A stretch of DNA of 64,000 bases from Micropterus salmoides (Eukaryota; Chordata; Actinopteri; Centrarchiformes; Centrarchidae): positions 33,142,340 to 33,206,339 of the forward strand of contig NW_024040817.1 of the NCBI RefSeq assembly GCF_014851395.1, written 5' to 3'. This document shows positions 33,201-46,900 of the stretch, one piece after another. The position numbers were made by a program, and so were the translations under genes. The notes beneath the pieces were generated by a model. It ran no database searches. It saw only the letters and a program-made list of their open reading frames with translations, and had not been told where the DNA came from. Each line of letters opens with the position of its first letter. Position 1 is the stretch's first letter.

Positions 33201-36200
33201 GGATTGTTCCTGAACGCCACAATGGCCAGTCCGCCCCTGCCCTCTAGCATCATCTTTGGAAGCGCACACTGTCAAACAAAGGTGATAGAAAGGTATAAGG
33301 TATAAACAGCAAAATGTGTGTAGAGGAGGTGGGGTGGATGTATGAGACATACATCTATACTACATCTATACTATATAATTATAATCTTTTCCTAAAGGAC
33401 GTGGTTTTTATGCCTAAACCTGACCATAGTGCAACCGTTTCTCAACGTTAACCATTGAAAGGCTAACCCAGACGTTGCATATTTATTGTTGCTAACCTGA
33501 CCACGGAGTTTTGCGCAAAATATGACACTGTGGAAATTACCTACAGTGTCATATTTTGAAGCATTTTGAAGTAGCTGTGTTTCACGAGATGGGAGTGAAA
33601 ACATGTTGCAGAGTCAGCAAAAAATAATGTCACAGAGAAAAAGAAGTTTCTTACAGTGCAAATTGGTTGAGTAGGAAACTGGAGATGAGAAGAGGAAGGG
33701 CACTACCACAATAACTGTACATCATCAGTTTGTAAAGCTACACTGATAAGATATAGATCGTAATTACGAGCTCCTTATCTCATAATTGCAGAAACTATCT
33801 CATCATTTTGACCCGATGATACTGATCCTTTGACGTAATTACAAGATGCTAAATCACTATAACAAGATGTGATGTTAGGGAAAAAGGTTAATGACTTCTA
33901 GTATTTCCAAATCAGCTGTGATAATTTAAAAATTGTTTTTGACTTTGCACAATGAGGTTATGGCAATGTTTCTATGCGATCACAGAACTTTCACATCACA
34001 TTTCCCTAAAAATAGAAATAGATAAAGGCAGCTAAAATGAGCTTGTTTGCACGTTGTTCACATTGTGGTGTATTGTTATTTGATTTCTTTAGAGGGGTCA
34101 CACTGCAGAGGTAGCGAATTTGTCATATGTTAAACCAGTCACTCTCCAGGTGATCACAGTAATGAAATTGGTGAATAACATGTTATTATATCTATTAGGA
34201 AAGATGGACAAAACTATAAATTCCAAGTTAAAATTTTAAATTTGAATTAGGCTCTGTTGTCAACAAGTTTAAAATACATAACGATCTTGGGTATTTTACT
34301 TAATCTCAACTTGATGGTTTATGTGTGATGTCTGGATCAATAAGGTGAAAATGTGAAATATTAACACTGTGGAAAGGTTTGCTTAAATATGTCAGAGTAC
34401 AGAGTCATTAAGAAGGGTTTTTTTAGAGTGAATTGCATTCCATGGGCTACAGAGATTTTACGATATATGTAAAGTAATTATTTATCATGCAGCGTGAACA
34501 CAATTAGAAGTTACTTGCTAGATTTGAAGAAAAATAGTTAAACAATATCTTGTTATGACAATATTTATAAACCTAATTAAATTTCATTAAAAATCAAATG
34601 TTTCACAGAAAATGGGAGAGGCTACTTTTGTTTCTAAAGCTCATTCCAAGAAATAATAACTAACCGTATAGTGATAAATTACAGAAAAATTACACTTATC
34701 TAGTGTTCCACTCCCACAAAGTCTATAAAGAGAAAACATTAGAAGAAACACTCAAAATTAAAGGAGCAGAGCTAACACTTTAAGTCACTATTATAGGTCA
34801 AGATCCAAAAACACTGGTTCCTATATTTTCCACAATGTAACTGATATTTTTGTTAGACCTTTCCAGTCTAGTAAAGTCCCACATCTTTAAAACTACACAA
34901 CCACATTTTGTAACGCTGACATTCTATATTCAATCTTTCAAGCTGAGATAACCCTGATGATATCATAATTATTGTTGGAGTGCTCCATCAATGTTTCACA
35001 ATGATATCCATATTCAGTATTTTCCTCATTAAGGCTGATCTTTGAGTGGTTTGCTCCTCAGCGCTTCCTAAGTTCCACACCCACCCAGTGTCCATGTCTG
35101 TGGATGAGGGAGGTGTTGCTCGCTTCCAGTGTCAGATCAATGGAGTACCTGAGGCCAACATCACCTGGGAGAGAAACAGAGTAACACTCAACACCACCGA
35201 CAACAGGTAACACCATACACACATATACTACTTTTTTCCACCACAACAACTTGTCACAATTGGAATCCCTTGTACCTGACATGATTTCAAACTAAACTTT
35301 AAACAGCCACCTTTCTACTCTACATGTTATAAGCTATGGCTCTCTCTAGAAGAGATCTAAAGATTAGATGTAAAACATCGCATTTATTTTTGTACAAGTG
35401 CAACTTAACCAAAGGATAACTTCTAAAATAAACATTAAAAGGGAAAATGAGGAAGAGGACATTTTAGAAATTGTGGTAGTATTCTAGTAAAGGTAAAGGG
35501 TTTTGCACTGCTTTTATATTCACACTATAAAAAGCAAACTGCACTTTTCAGATACTGTTCTGGCTATTAAAGTATACTAACTAACTTGCAACTGCTTTAA
35601 CTTACACTCACCTAAAGGATTATTAGGAACACCTGTTCAATTTCTCATTAATGCAATTATCTAATCAACTAATCACATGGCAGTTGCTTCAATGCATTTA
35701 GGGGTGTGGTCCTGGTCAAGACAATCTCCTGAACTCCAAACTGAATGTCAGAATGGGAAAGAAAGGTGATTTAAGCAATTTTGAGCGTGGCATGGTTGTT
35801 GGTGCCAGACGGGCCGGTCTGAGTATTTCACAATCTGCTCAGTTACTGGGATTTTCACGCACAACCATTTCTAGGGTTTACAACAAATGGTGTGAAAAGG
35901 GAAAAACATCCAGTATGCGGCAGTCCTGTGGGCGAAAATGCCTTGTTGATGCTAGAGGTCAGAGGAGAATGGGCCGACTGATTCAAGCTGATAGAAGAGC
36001 AACTTTGACTGAAATAACCACTCGTTACAACCGAGGTATGCAGCAAAGCATTTGTGAAGCCACAACACGCACAACCTTGAGGCGAATGGGCTACAACAGA
36101 CCCCACCAGGTACCACTCATCTCCACTACAAATAGGAAAAAGAGGCTACAATTTGCAAGAGCTCACCAAAATTGGACAGCTGAAGACTGGAAAAATGTTG

Positions 36201-39200
36201 CCTGGTCTGACGAGTCTCGATTTCTGTTGAGACATTCAGATGGTAGAGTCAGAATTTGGCGTAAACAGAATGAGAACATGGATCCATCATGCTTTGTTAC
36301 CACTGTGCAGGTGGTGGTGTAATGGTGTGGGGGATGTTTTCTTGGCACACTTTAGGCCCCTTAGTGCCAACTGGACATCGTTTAAATGCCATGGCCTACC
36401 TGAGCATTGTTTCTGACCATGTCCATCCCTTTATGGCCACCATGTACCCATCCTCTGATGCTCGAATCATTTCAAATTGGTTTCTTGAACATGACAATGA
36501 GTTCACTGTACTAAAATGGCCCCCACAGTCACCAGATCTCAACCCAATAGAGCATCTTTGGGATGTGGTGGAACGGGAGCTTCGTGCCCTGGATGTGCAT
36601 CCCACAAATCTCCATCAACTGCAAGATGCTATCCTATCAATATGGGCCAACATTTCTAAAGAATGCTTTCAGCACCTTGTTGAATCAGTGCCACGTAGAA
36701 TTAAGGCAGTTCTGAAGGCGAAAGGGGATCAAACACAGTATTAGTATGGTGTTCCTAATAATCCTTTAGGTGAGTGTATATGAATGCCTTGGGTGCTAGT
36801 TTGGGGGTGCTACCTTTTAGAACAACACATTTCAGTGTTTGTAGTATACACTAGATATACTTCACCTGTACCCTGATCTCACATCCTGGTCCAGATACAC
36901 TCTCTTGCCAATGGGGATTCTACAGGTGACGGGCGTTAGGCAGGCGGATGCTGGGGTTTTCCGCTGTGTTGCCACCAACATTGCCAACACTCGCTACAGC
37001 CATGAAGCCATACTCAACATCACTGGTAGGTGATAGTGGATAATCAGAGAAACACCTCTGTGGAGTTAAGAGTTCTATTCCCTCTGGCTCGCTAGCTATG
37101 TTATTCGTGCCTATACGTATTAAACTGCAAGGACATAATAAATGCATCTGCTTGCAGAGGTTTTGGTGAATTGTCTTCACTGCAGTATATGTCGGAAATG
37201 TTCTCCATTACAACTTGAGTTGTTTCCAAAGTCCTCTTAACAACAGTGCTTAACCAAGCAGAAATGTTGTTTTTATCCCAAAAAAAGGCATTTACTAAAT
37301 TTGGATAGTGTTAGCTCAGCAGATATCTTTTCCACTTCCACTTTCCACTTTTCCACAAATACTTACACACAAAATCTTTACATGTCACATGATTTTTGAA
37401 ACCTCTCACTCAAAGAGCAAAACCTCACCTCAAATCTCCAAAATCATAAGCTATTTCTCAGCCTTTCACTCAGTTTTCAATTGCATAAAATACTTTTTTT
37501 TTTTCAAAACACTACACACAATCTTCTACCTAAGACACAAAAATCTAACAGTAAGTGACTTGTTTTCTTTTTCGAAACACAACCAATCAAAATGCTACAC
37601 TTTTTCACCAGGTCACACACCCACACAGGCATTTTGCATTTTGTGTGAGCAGTTTTGGGAAATGTGTGTAGAGTTTTGAAAAAAGGAGACATAGTTTTGA
37701 AAACATGTGTAAGCAGTTGTAAAAAACAGTAAATTGCTAGCGATAATAAAAATAACTGTGAAAAGAATGAAAAAAATCTACATTATATTGTGGATTGACA
37801 GTGCAGCAACAGCTAATAAGAGACACCAATTTATCATCTTTGTGTCAGTGTATTTTGTCATCTCATCCATGTTCACTTTTCATTTGTCATACCAGGAGGA
37901 ACTCCCAGAACCTACAAGGAGCCAGTCATCCTGTCAGGACCCCAGAATCTGACCATCACTGTCCATCAGACGGCCATCTTGGAGTGCATCGCCACAGGAA
38001 ACCCAAGGCCCATTGTTTCCTGGAGCAGACTAGGTACTACTGGGAAATTATAACATAATTTATATCATAGAATGAGAATTAGCTAATGCTAAGATGCAGA
38101 ATGTTTTAACTTTCTATATCTATTTCTATTTCTGTCTGCTTATCTGTGTCTATCAGATGGGCGCTCCATTGGGGTGGAGGGTATCCAGGTTCTGGGGACA
38201 GGGAACTTGATGATCTCAGATGTTTCCCTGCAGCACTCGGGTGTGTATGTGTGTGCTGCCAATCGCCCCGGCACCAGAATGAGACGTACTGCACTTGGGC
38301 GACTTGTGGTACAAGGTAAGGCCTTACAGAGACTACTGCTGAAGTGTTCTTGAGCAAAGCACTCTACTGGCCCAGTAGAGCTCCACACACCATCAATACT
38401 GGTCACTGATTTTGTATTGACTAACTCCAGAGACAAGGCTTTTTTGTTAACAAGTCCAACAACAGTCCAACTGTTTTGAAAATGCCCTTCTTTGCTCAGG
38501 TGAGAAGATTGTTTCAAGTTATTATCACCCTGTGTCCAGTAAAGACATGGCCAAAAACAAGCATTTAAAAATACTGAAGTTTGGATTCAGAAATGTACAA
38601 TTAGCAAAAAAAATCTGTAAAGTTTTCCTGTTATTAACGTATACCCTATATTTGATACAAATAACTGTTAAGTGTGTGATTTGTGAACTTTGAGACAGCT
38701 TACAACCATGTCCCCCATGACAATCCTATAGGGGCTACTGTGGGAGTATGGAATGGTGTGGCTGTCGCTATGAGCCATCCGTTCCTTGTATAACCAAAGT
38801 GAAAGCTGTGTTCATGTTTTTGAAGTCCATTTTCAGTGGGTGACTGCTAAGGCTGACCTTAGTCTCTGATCCTGGTTGTGTTATTCATGGACAATTTCTA
38901 ATGCACAGCCTGAGTGAGGAGGCTGTTGTTCTCTGCCAGAAAAAGGTAGATTGCTCCCTCTGGGGTGGGAGGGATTTGCTGTCCCAAGTGAAGGAGTTTA
39001 AGTATCTTGGGATCTTGTTCATGAGTGACGGTAAAATGGAGCGTGAGATGGTGACATGATATGTTCCAACCCTCACCTATGGTCAAATTTGATTTTCAGA
39101 AAGGATTAAATACTATATAAGCATATTGTAAATCCTCAAACATGAATGAAAAAAACATAAACATAAAGTATTCCATTTGTGTTGACATTACCGTTGACCA

Positions 39201-40883
39201 AAATACACCTGTAGTTTAACTTTTTTTTCCACTAAAGTGTGAAAATCAAATAGCAGAGACTTGAGCTGAGAGGAAATTTAGGAATGTGTTGCTTTAAAAC
39301 AATGAATTTTATATATTTTAAATCAAGGATTGAGAAAATTATAGTATATTTCTATGTTGTCTACATTTAAAGCTTCAAACAATGCATAGCATTTGATATA
39401 CTGTATAAACCAAATGAAAAGGCTGGAGCACATTTGATTGATTTTCTTGTACTCTCAATAACAATTCTATATTCATAATTCAGCTTTGCCTTTATCCATC
39501 CATACCTCTGTTCCTGTTGTTCCCTACTCTTTGAAGGGATCAATAATATACCCCACTACTCTCTCACAGTGATTGGCAGTTCTTCCGGTGTGGAGGAGGG
39601 GAGAAGGACCCAATCTCTAATATATTCATTAATTTATTGATCATTTTGCTCTCATTTTGGTGTTGAGAGAGAATGAAGACCCACAATGTGGTTTCCAGAG
39701 TTTCAAAAGTGTTGAAGTTAAAATGTCCTTGTTATTCTGCAGTGGTGCATCAAAAATTTAAATAGTAATCCCAAACTGTAATAGGAGAGAGCTGAAATTA
39801 GTTCCAACATCTGTACAAACACAGGATAGATAGTTAGCGGACTGTGAGGATATATTCACTGACTCTGTTAAAGTTTATAAATGGTAATATATAGCCACAG
39901 GCCTTGATTGTTTTGTGAACATTTAGTGCCCAAATTCGAAAATCTGAAAATATTACTCTGGAAAATGTCTTATGTAACAGTCAAGCCCTCCATTACAGTT
40001 GTACAGCTAGCTTCAAATGTGCAGAGATGTTGCGATGTCTCACTGTGAAGGTAAATGTTTTCATTATTCAGCTGAATTCAATGAATTCAAGTTCAATGGG
40101 GCTGCTGATTGTGTTTGTAGTGTGAAGGTTAGCAGGGATCTGAACTTTCACACAGTCTGTGTCCATGGTCATGGTCAGAATGAAGGGACAAAGAGGACAA
40201 CATATTGAGAGACAAAAAGTGGAGGACAATGTAGGGTGCGGTGCAAGGTGCAGAGGGTTAGGGAAGGAAGGCTGACCTGCAACCTCAGACCCCTGACCTC
40301 TGAAGAATGGGGAATGGTGTGTGAAATACGCCCATCCCTCCCTCTTACCTCCTCATTTTTGTGTACGTTTTCCAGATGAGATGAGCTGCAGATCGTTTAT
40401 CATGCAAATCCCACGGGGGGCTTCAGTTCACTTCTTACATTTTATATTAACATCAGCACCAACATCTTTCCCTCACAGAGGGCACATGACTTCTTGCCCA
40501 AATGCGTTGACAAAAATGTACAAATATGTATAAATGGCAAGTATGCATATTATGTCTTTTACTTTCCCCCCCCAAAGCCCTACTTCTAGTCCACTTGTCT
40601 TGTTATTAGGGCCCAGCACGACCGTGCGAGGTCCCTATCGAATTTTCTAAGATTATTTTTTATTTTTTTATTTTTAGGGCCCGAGCACGACCGTGTGAGG
40701 TCCCTATTGAATTTGCTAAGATTATATTTAGGGCCCGAGCACGACCGTGTGAGGTCCCTATTGAATTTGCTAAGATTATTAGGGCCCGAGCACGACCGTG
40801 CGAGGTCCCTATTGAATTTGCTCGGATTATTATTTTTTAGGGCCCGAGCACGACCGTGCGAGGTCCCTATTGAATTTGCTCGG

Positions 40884-40926
<43 letters not shown>

Positions 40927-43900
40927 TCTACAAAGTAGGCCCAACTGACATGGCCTAAACATACTCGAAAACTCACCAAAATTTGCAAACATGTCAGAAC
41001 CGGTGAAAAATTTCGTATTCTACAAGTTTCGCACATGGGCGTGGCAAAATGACTCGCTAGCGCCACCTAGAAAATTGGAAAAGATTAGCCCCTCGTTCAC
41101 GTTCAACCTACATGTACGAAATTTTCTGGGGACATGTATCTTGTCCAGACGCACAAAAAAGCCTCTTGGAGCGATGCCCTAAAATCAACAGGAAGTAGGC
41201 CATTTTGAATTTTACGTCAAATTTTGGATGATTTACACACTTCGTACTTTAACGAACTCCTCCTAGGGATTTAGTCCGACCGACTTCAAATTTGTGCTGT
41301 TCCTTCTAAAGGCATTGAAGATGAAAAGTTGTGCTATTTGCGAGTTTTCGTGAATGGGCGTGTCCGTGGCGTCGATGATTCGCTATGAAACAGGAAGTTG
41401 TTGTAACTTCAGTGTACATGCTCACATCTGGACCAAACTGTACATGTAGGATGAGAGTCCCGCCCTGAACACATGTACATGCCGACATTCACCCACAGTC
41501 ATAGCGCCACCTGCTGGCAACAGAAAGTGACCTTTAACGAAGCAGTCCCCGCCGCACGTTTCACCTACGTGCACAAATTTTCTGTGGTACGTGTATCTTG
41601 TCCAGACGCACAAAAAAGCCTCTTGGAGCGATGCCCTAAAATCAACAGGAAGTCGGCCATTTAGAATTTTACGTCAAATTTTGGATGATTTACACACTTC
41701 GTACTTTAACGAACTCCTCCTAGGGATTTAGTCCGACCGACCTCAAATTTCTGCTGTGCCTTCTAAAGGCATTGAAGATGAAAAGTTGTGCTATTTGCAA
41801 GTTTTCGTCAATGGGCGTGTCCGTGGCGTGGCGTCAAAGATCAACTCTTCGCCATGACACGGAAGTTGTCGTAACTTCCCATTCCTTAATTATCTCAGAC
41901 AGACGCTTGGCAATGTTGGCATGTTGTCTCTCTAGCATCATAGCTGTACACAGCACTCGAGCCTTCAGCTCCCATGTGTTTGTGATGTAGTGAGCAGTTA
42001 CCGAAATCTATGGTGGAGGTTTTTTTGCAAGTGACAGTAGTAACCTGTTTCATCTTTAGTGAAGTATTTCCACACACATGATGCACTGCTGCTGGTTTTC
42101 TGCAGTGACCCACCAGGCTCCTCACCCACAGTTGAGGTGTCCATGTTGTTACTGTCCTAATCACATGATCAGAGACTATTCAACGTCAAGCTTAAAGTGT
42201 CATCGCAGCACATTAAAGTTGACTGGTGAACTAGTCGACTAGTCTATGCAAACCCTAGTCACTACACACATACAGGCTACCCCTACGCATACACATGTGC
42301 ACTGACCCCCTTCCTTAAGGGTTAGGTTACAATTCAGGATTTATTCACGCACTTTAAAAACATTTATTAAATGCTTTTTTCTTGGTTATTTACAGCATTA
42401 TATGTTGAAATTTATATTTTAATAGGCAGTCTATTGTCTTATTGGGAGAAAACTTGTAGTTCTATGTAAAATCAGATGTTGAGCACCTCCATTTTGCCAA
42501 AATGGCATGATCCTCGTTTTGCTGCGAAGCTTTGACTGTGAGATTGACAGTCGAATCAGGCTCCCCGTCGAAGCATCAAATCCTTGACTATTCTGGGTCA
42601 GCCCTACTAACTTGTATACTTTTACTCAAACAAATTTAGAAATGCAGGACTAATAGTAATAGAGTACTTTTATGCTGTGGTATGCTAGTAAAAGACTGGT
42701 AAAAGAGTGTTGTCTGAATGAAGGTAAGTAAAGCTAGTTTTCAGTAATGAATATGTACTTGATACTTGATTGGTACTCAATCTCTGTCAGCTTTTATTAT
42801 TTCAGCAATTCTTAACAGCTTATGAACTATACTATTGTCACTACAATGACATTTGGCAATACATTTTGCCAACAACAAATTAAGGTAGGCTGAGTACCAA
42901 TTTTATATAGGTTTTCAGAAAGACTGCAAGATTGTCCTCAGTTACATGACTCATTATACACTGCATTAGGCACAACTAGGTAGCCAAAAGTGCAATAATG
43001 TTCAGTTTTTTGAGGAAAATGACAAAGTATTGCTCACGCATATGTAAATCTAGTTGTGTTCAGTTTTTGTCCAAGCAGTGGACAGATGTATTGAACCAGG
43101 CTGCAAACAAAGGGGACTAAACGTAACAAGGCACAGTGAAACTCAAGGTCAACAGAATCACTGATCAATACAGAGTATAGATCCAACTTGATGAATGGTC
43201 AGCTGAGGATGCCTGACACTTTCAAAAATGATGCTTGGACAGCTGAACAGATGAAGGGGATGAAGGGTGAAGCCCCATCCCCAGAGAGATAATGACCCCA
43301 TGTGCAGATATCTAAAGAAAGAAATTTTTTATACACTGATATTAGACTTACCATTGGACGTTTGACCTCGTTTATGATATTAAGAGAGGTGTATTTGTGC
43401 AGAATTCCCCCCCTTGAGAGGTGTTTCTTTTATTTAGCCTACCCACATTGACATAAATGGGGTGGACAAAATAATAGAAACACCTGTCGTACATGATATG
43501 ACGCAATACAATTCAACAAAACTACACCCTCCAAACTGAAACTTGAATCAAAAGCGTCAACAAACTAGAATCTTCATAGAGGAAGGATTTAATAGTTTTA
43601 GCCAGATGTACCTAATAAACTAGCCACTGAGTATAGATATATGTACTTACACATGGTACTGTAAAGGTTTCTCTGTAATATGATTTTTAAAAATCAAATT
43701 ATTGAAATGTAATGTAAAGGAGCAGTTCTAAAATCTATGAAACCCAATAACTGACATCATCTTAATCACACACACCTATAGACATGCATTATTGTTTCCT
43801 TCATGGGTTAGTTTTGGCTGAGATGGTCTAATTAAAATGGTCTGACCAACAAAAGAAAGAAAATCCCTGGCTGCAGTGATGAAGGAGTCCTTACTGAAAT

Positions 43901-46900
43901 AACAAATCCCTTTCAGCTTATAGGTGGATGTCTGGGTGTGGGGTCACAGTGGGCGTTGATGTCAATAGATCAATGGATTCTGAGTATGGGCTGAAGTGGG
44001 GAGGGCCTTTAGGAGCATTACTTATATCCCAGGACATAGATGCACGTTTATTGTGCCTTACATATTGAACTGGATGTCAAGAGGAGCAGTCTGTCCGGGG
44101 ACAGCTGAGGACTGGCTGGGGTCAGCAGGCTGTGCGTGTGTGTGTTGTAAACGGGACCAGACTATCGTCTGGGGTTTGGAGAAACACCCATGATACATGA
44201 AGTTGAAGCACAGATGTATTAGTTGATGAAACATTCTGTGTGTATTTCTTAATGCTTTTCACACACTTACAATGCACACTTATGCAACCAGTTATTGTAA
44301 GTTTCGTATTTTTAATTAACAGATTTCAGTTTGTTTTTCAATTGAATTGTTCACATTAAGGGTGGAAAAAGTTGCTGACATGATTTATTTTTATAAATTT
44401 TTTCACAAGAACCTGGCATTTTAACATGGGTGTGTAGATTTTTATATTTTACACGGTGGGAACATATACCATATGGCCAAAATTCAGTGGACACCTGACC
44501 ATCCTATCTATATGAGCTTGTTGGACATCCCATTCTTAAACCATGAGAATTTACATGGAGTTGTGACCCCTATAACATCTTGAAAACACCACTTTTCTGG
44601 GAAGGCAGAAGAGCATGTGTGACACAGGCACTTATGTTGGACAAGAAGGCTTGTGATCTGAGTCCAGTGAGGTTGAGATCAGGGCTCTGTGCAGGCAACC
44701 CAAGTTCCAAACTCATCTAAATATGTCTTTGTGGACCTCACAGTGGCACACTGGCACAGTTATGCTAGAACAGCAAAGGGCCGTCCCCAAACTGTTGGTG
44801 TTGTGTGTCCCCTTTTATGGTTTCTGTGAATTTACTTTTGTCCTCCCTTACACTTTTTGTTCATTCAATTTTATTTATATAGCGCCAAATCACAACAACA
44901 GTTATCTCACAGCGCTTTTAAAAGAGCAGGTCTAGACCATACTCTGTGATGTTACAGAAGCCCAACAGTTCCCACCAAGAGCAGCACTAGGCGATAGAGA
45001 CAAGGAAAAACTTCCTTTTAAGAGGCAGAAACCTTGAGCAGAACCATGGCTCAGGGTGGGCGGCCAACTGCCTCGATTGGTTGGGAGAGAGAGAGGGCAA
45101 GAGAGAGAAGGCAAGAGAGGAACAGAGAGAAAGAGAGAGAGGGATGGAAGGAGAGAGAGAGGGGAGGCAGGCAGGACCTGAACCCCCAACTGCTCGGGGG
45201 CCGCACTGACTGGCAGCCCCCTAACTCTGACTCTCTCTGTGTGTTGCTATGGGTCGTGTTTGTGCATGTGTGTCTTTCAGACCTGTGTGTATACATGTAT
45301 ACATACAACATAATAACAGAGTGAAAACATTGAGTTTCCCCCCTGGGGATTAAATAAAGTAATAAAGAGAGAAGAGCTCAGTGCATCATGGGAAGTCCCC
45401 CGGCAGTCTAGGCCTATAGCAGCATAACTAAGGGATGGTTCAGGACTCATCTGAGCCAGCCCAAACTATAAGCTTTATCAAAGAGGAAAGTCTTAAGCCT
45501 ACTCTTAAATGTGGAGATGGTGTCTGCCTCCTGAACCCAAACTGGAACCTGGTTCCACAGGAGAGGAGCTTGATAGCTGAACGCTGTGGCTCCCATTCTA
45601 CTTTTGGAGACTGTAGGAACCACAAGTAACCCTGCATTCTGGGAGTGCAGTAGTCTAGTGACTGAAGTAAAGTAGTGATGCCCGTTAATCGGAACAGTAT
45701 ACAGATAAGTTGTCTGCTGTATATTATATATCTTATTTTTGTGTGCCTGACTGGTGGTGAATACTTTTTTCTTGCACACAGTAGGCACTTCTCACGAGAC
45801 CCACCTCAGGCTGTCTTGCTGACTTAGCAGAGCAGGGGATCTCTTGCTCTGTCTTACCTGCTTGCCAGCTACTTCCAGCGCTGTGAGAGTGAAATAAAGC
45901 TCTTGAGTTTATAAAAATGTGTTCATATACGCGTGCACCAATCGAAACTCAGCTTTCCAGCAGCAACCTCTGTGGGAACCATTCCATACACATTTTCAGT
46001 ATCTTTTCAAGATTATAACTGTGGACTAATGCAAAATACAAACCACTGGACTGAAATTGATTCTTGATTAGTCCAAGTTCATTTATTGTCATTCATCCAC
46101 ATACTGAGTATACAAATGAACAAAATGACATTCATTGTGCTAAAAACAAAGTCACAATAGCATAATTCAACTTACATTTGTTTAATGCTGCAGTCATACA
46201 TTATAATTAATGCATGATTCACAATAACTTTGGTTTAATTTAATAATTTTTTTTTACATTTTTTTTATTTTTAATGCAGCAGTAAAGGAAACCTGGAAAA
46301 CTTAACTTGTCATGTGGAAGTACTTCCAGTATTTGAGGTCTACTCTAATCTCGCCAGAGGCTTGTGCTCTGACAGAAAGCCCACTGAATGCTCCGGGACA
46401 TTGATGGGGAAGGTCTGTGTAAAGATGTGGGCTTGATAGTTTTTGATTTTCCGGTGCATGAGTCCCATTTCGTCAACACACACATTTACCAGGAGCAGCC
46501 TTAAGTCCAAGCTGGGCCAGCATGGCTCTTTCATGGCTCTGTTTTCTCTCCTCTGGAGCAATCACAGCACCTGTGTGTGTGCCTGGTCCTGTGCCTTCCT
46601 TAAATTATAAAATAAATGTAAACGTATTAATGAAATAAATGTCTACTTGACATTAGCATTTCAGGTCTCAATGTCTGTTAGCTGTTAACGCAGGCCATGT
46701 ATGGCAGCAGAGTTTTTGGGAAACATGGGTTTGTTATGTGCTTCAGTTTTATACTATTGTTGTTTTTATTGTCCGCATTTTCTGTCATCACCCTCTGTTC
46801 CTCCTCAGCTCCTCCTGAGTTCCTACAGTGGCCGCAGTCTGTGTCCAAACCAGCAGGGGGTAGTGCTGTATTCACCTGTGTGGCCCAGGGTGTCCCTGAG

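Noticed and set aside
41473..41664. Recurring open stretch of about 63 codons (MYMPTFTHSHSA...), also at 61122 and in reverse at 5002
   Set aside because: It appears in every unit of the GGGCCCGAGC repeat on both strands with stops at various places, so it is a by-product of repetition, not a conserved protein.
40609..41880. CRISPR-like array (regular repeats with spacers)
   Set aside because: The spacers are T/A-rich slippage tracts of unequal size, and this is eukaryotic DNA with no cas genes.
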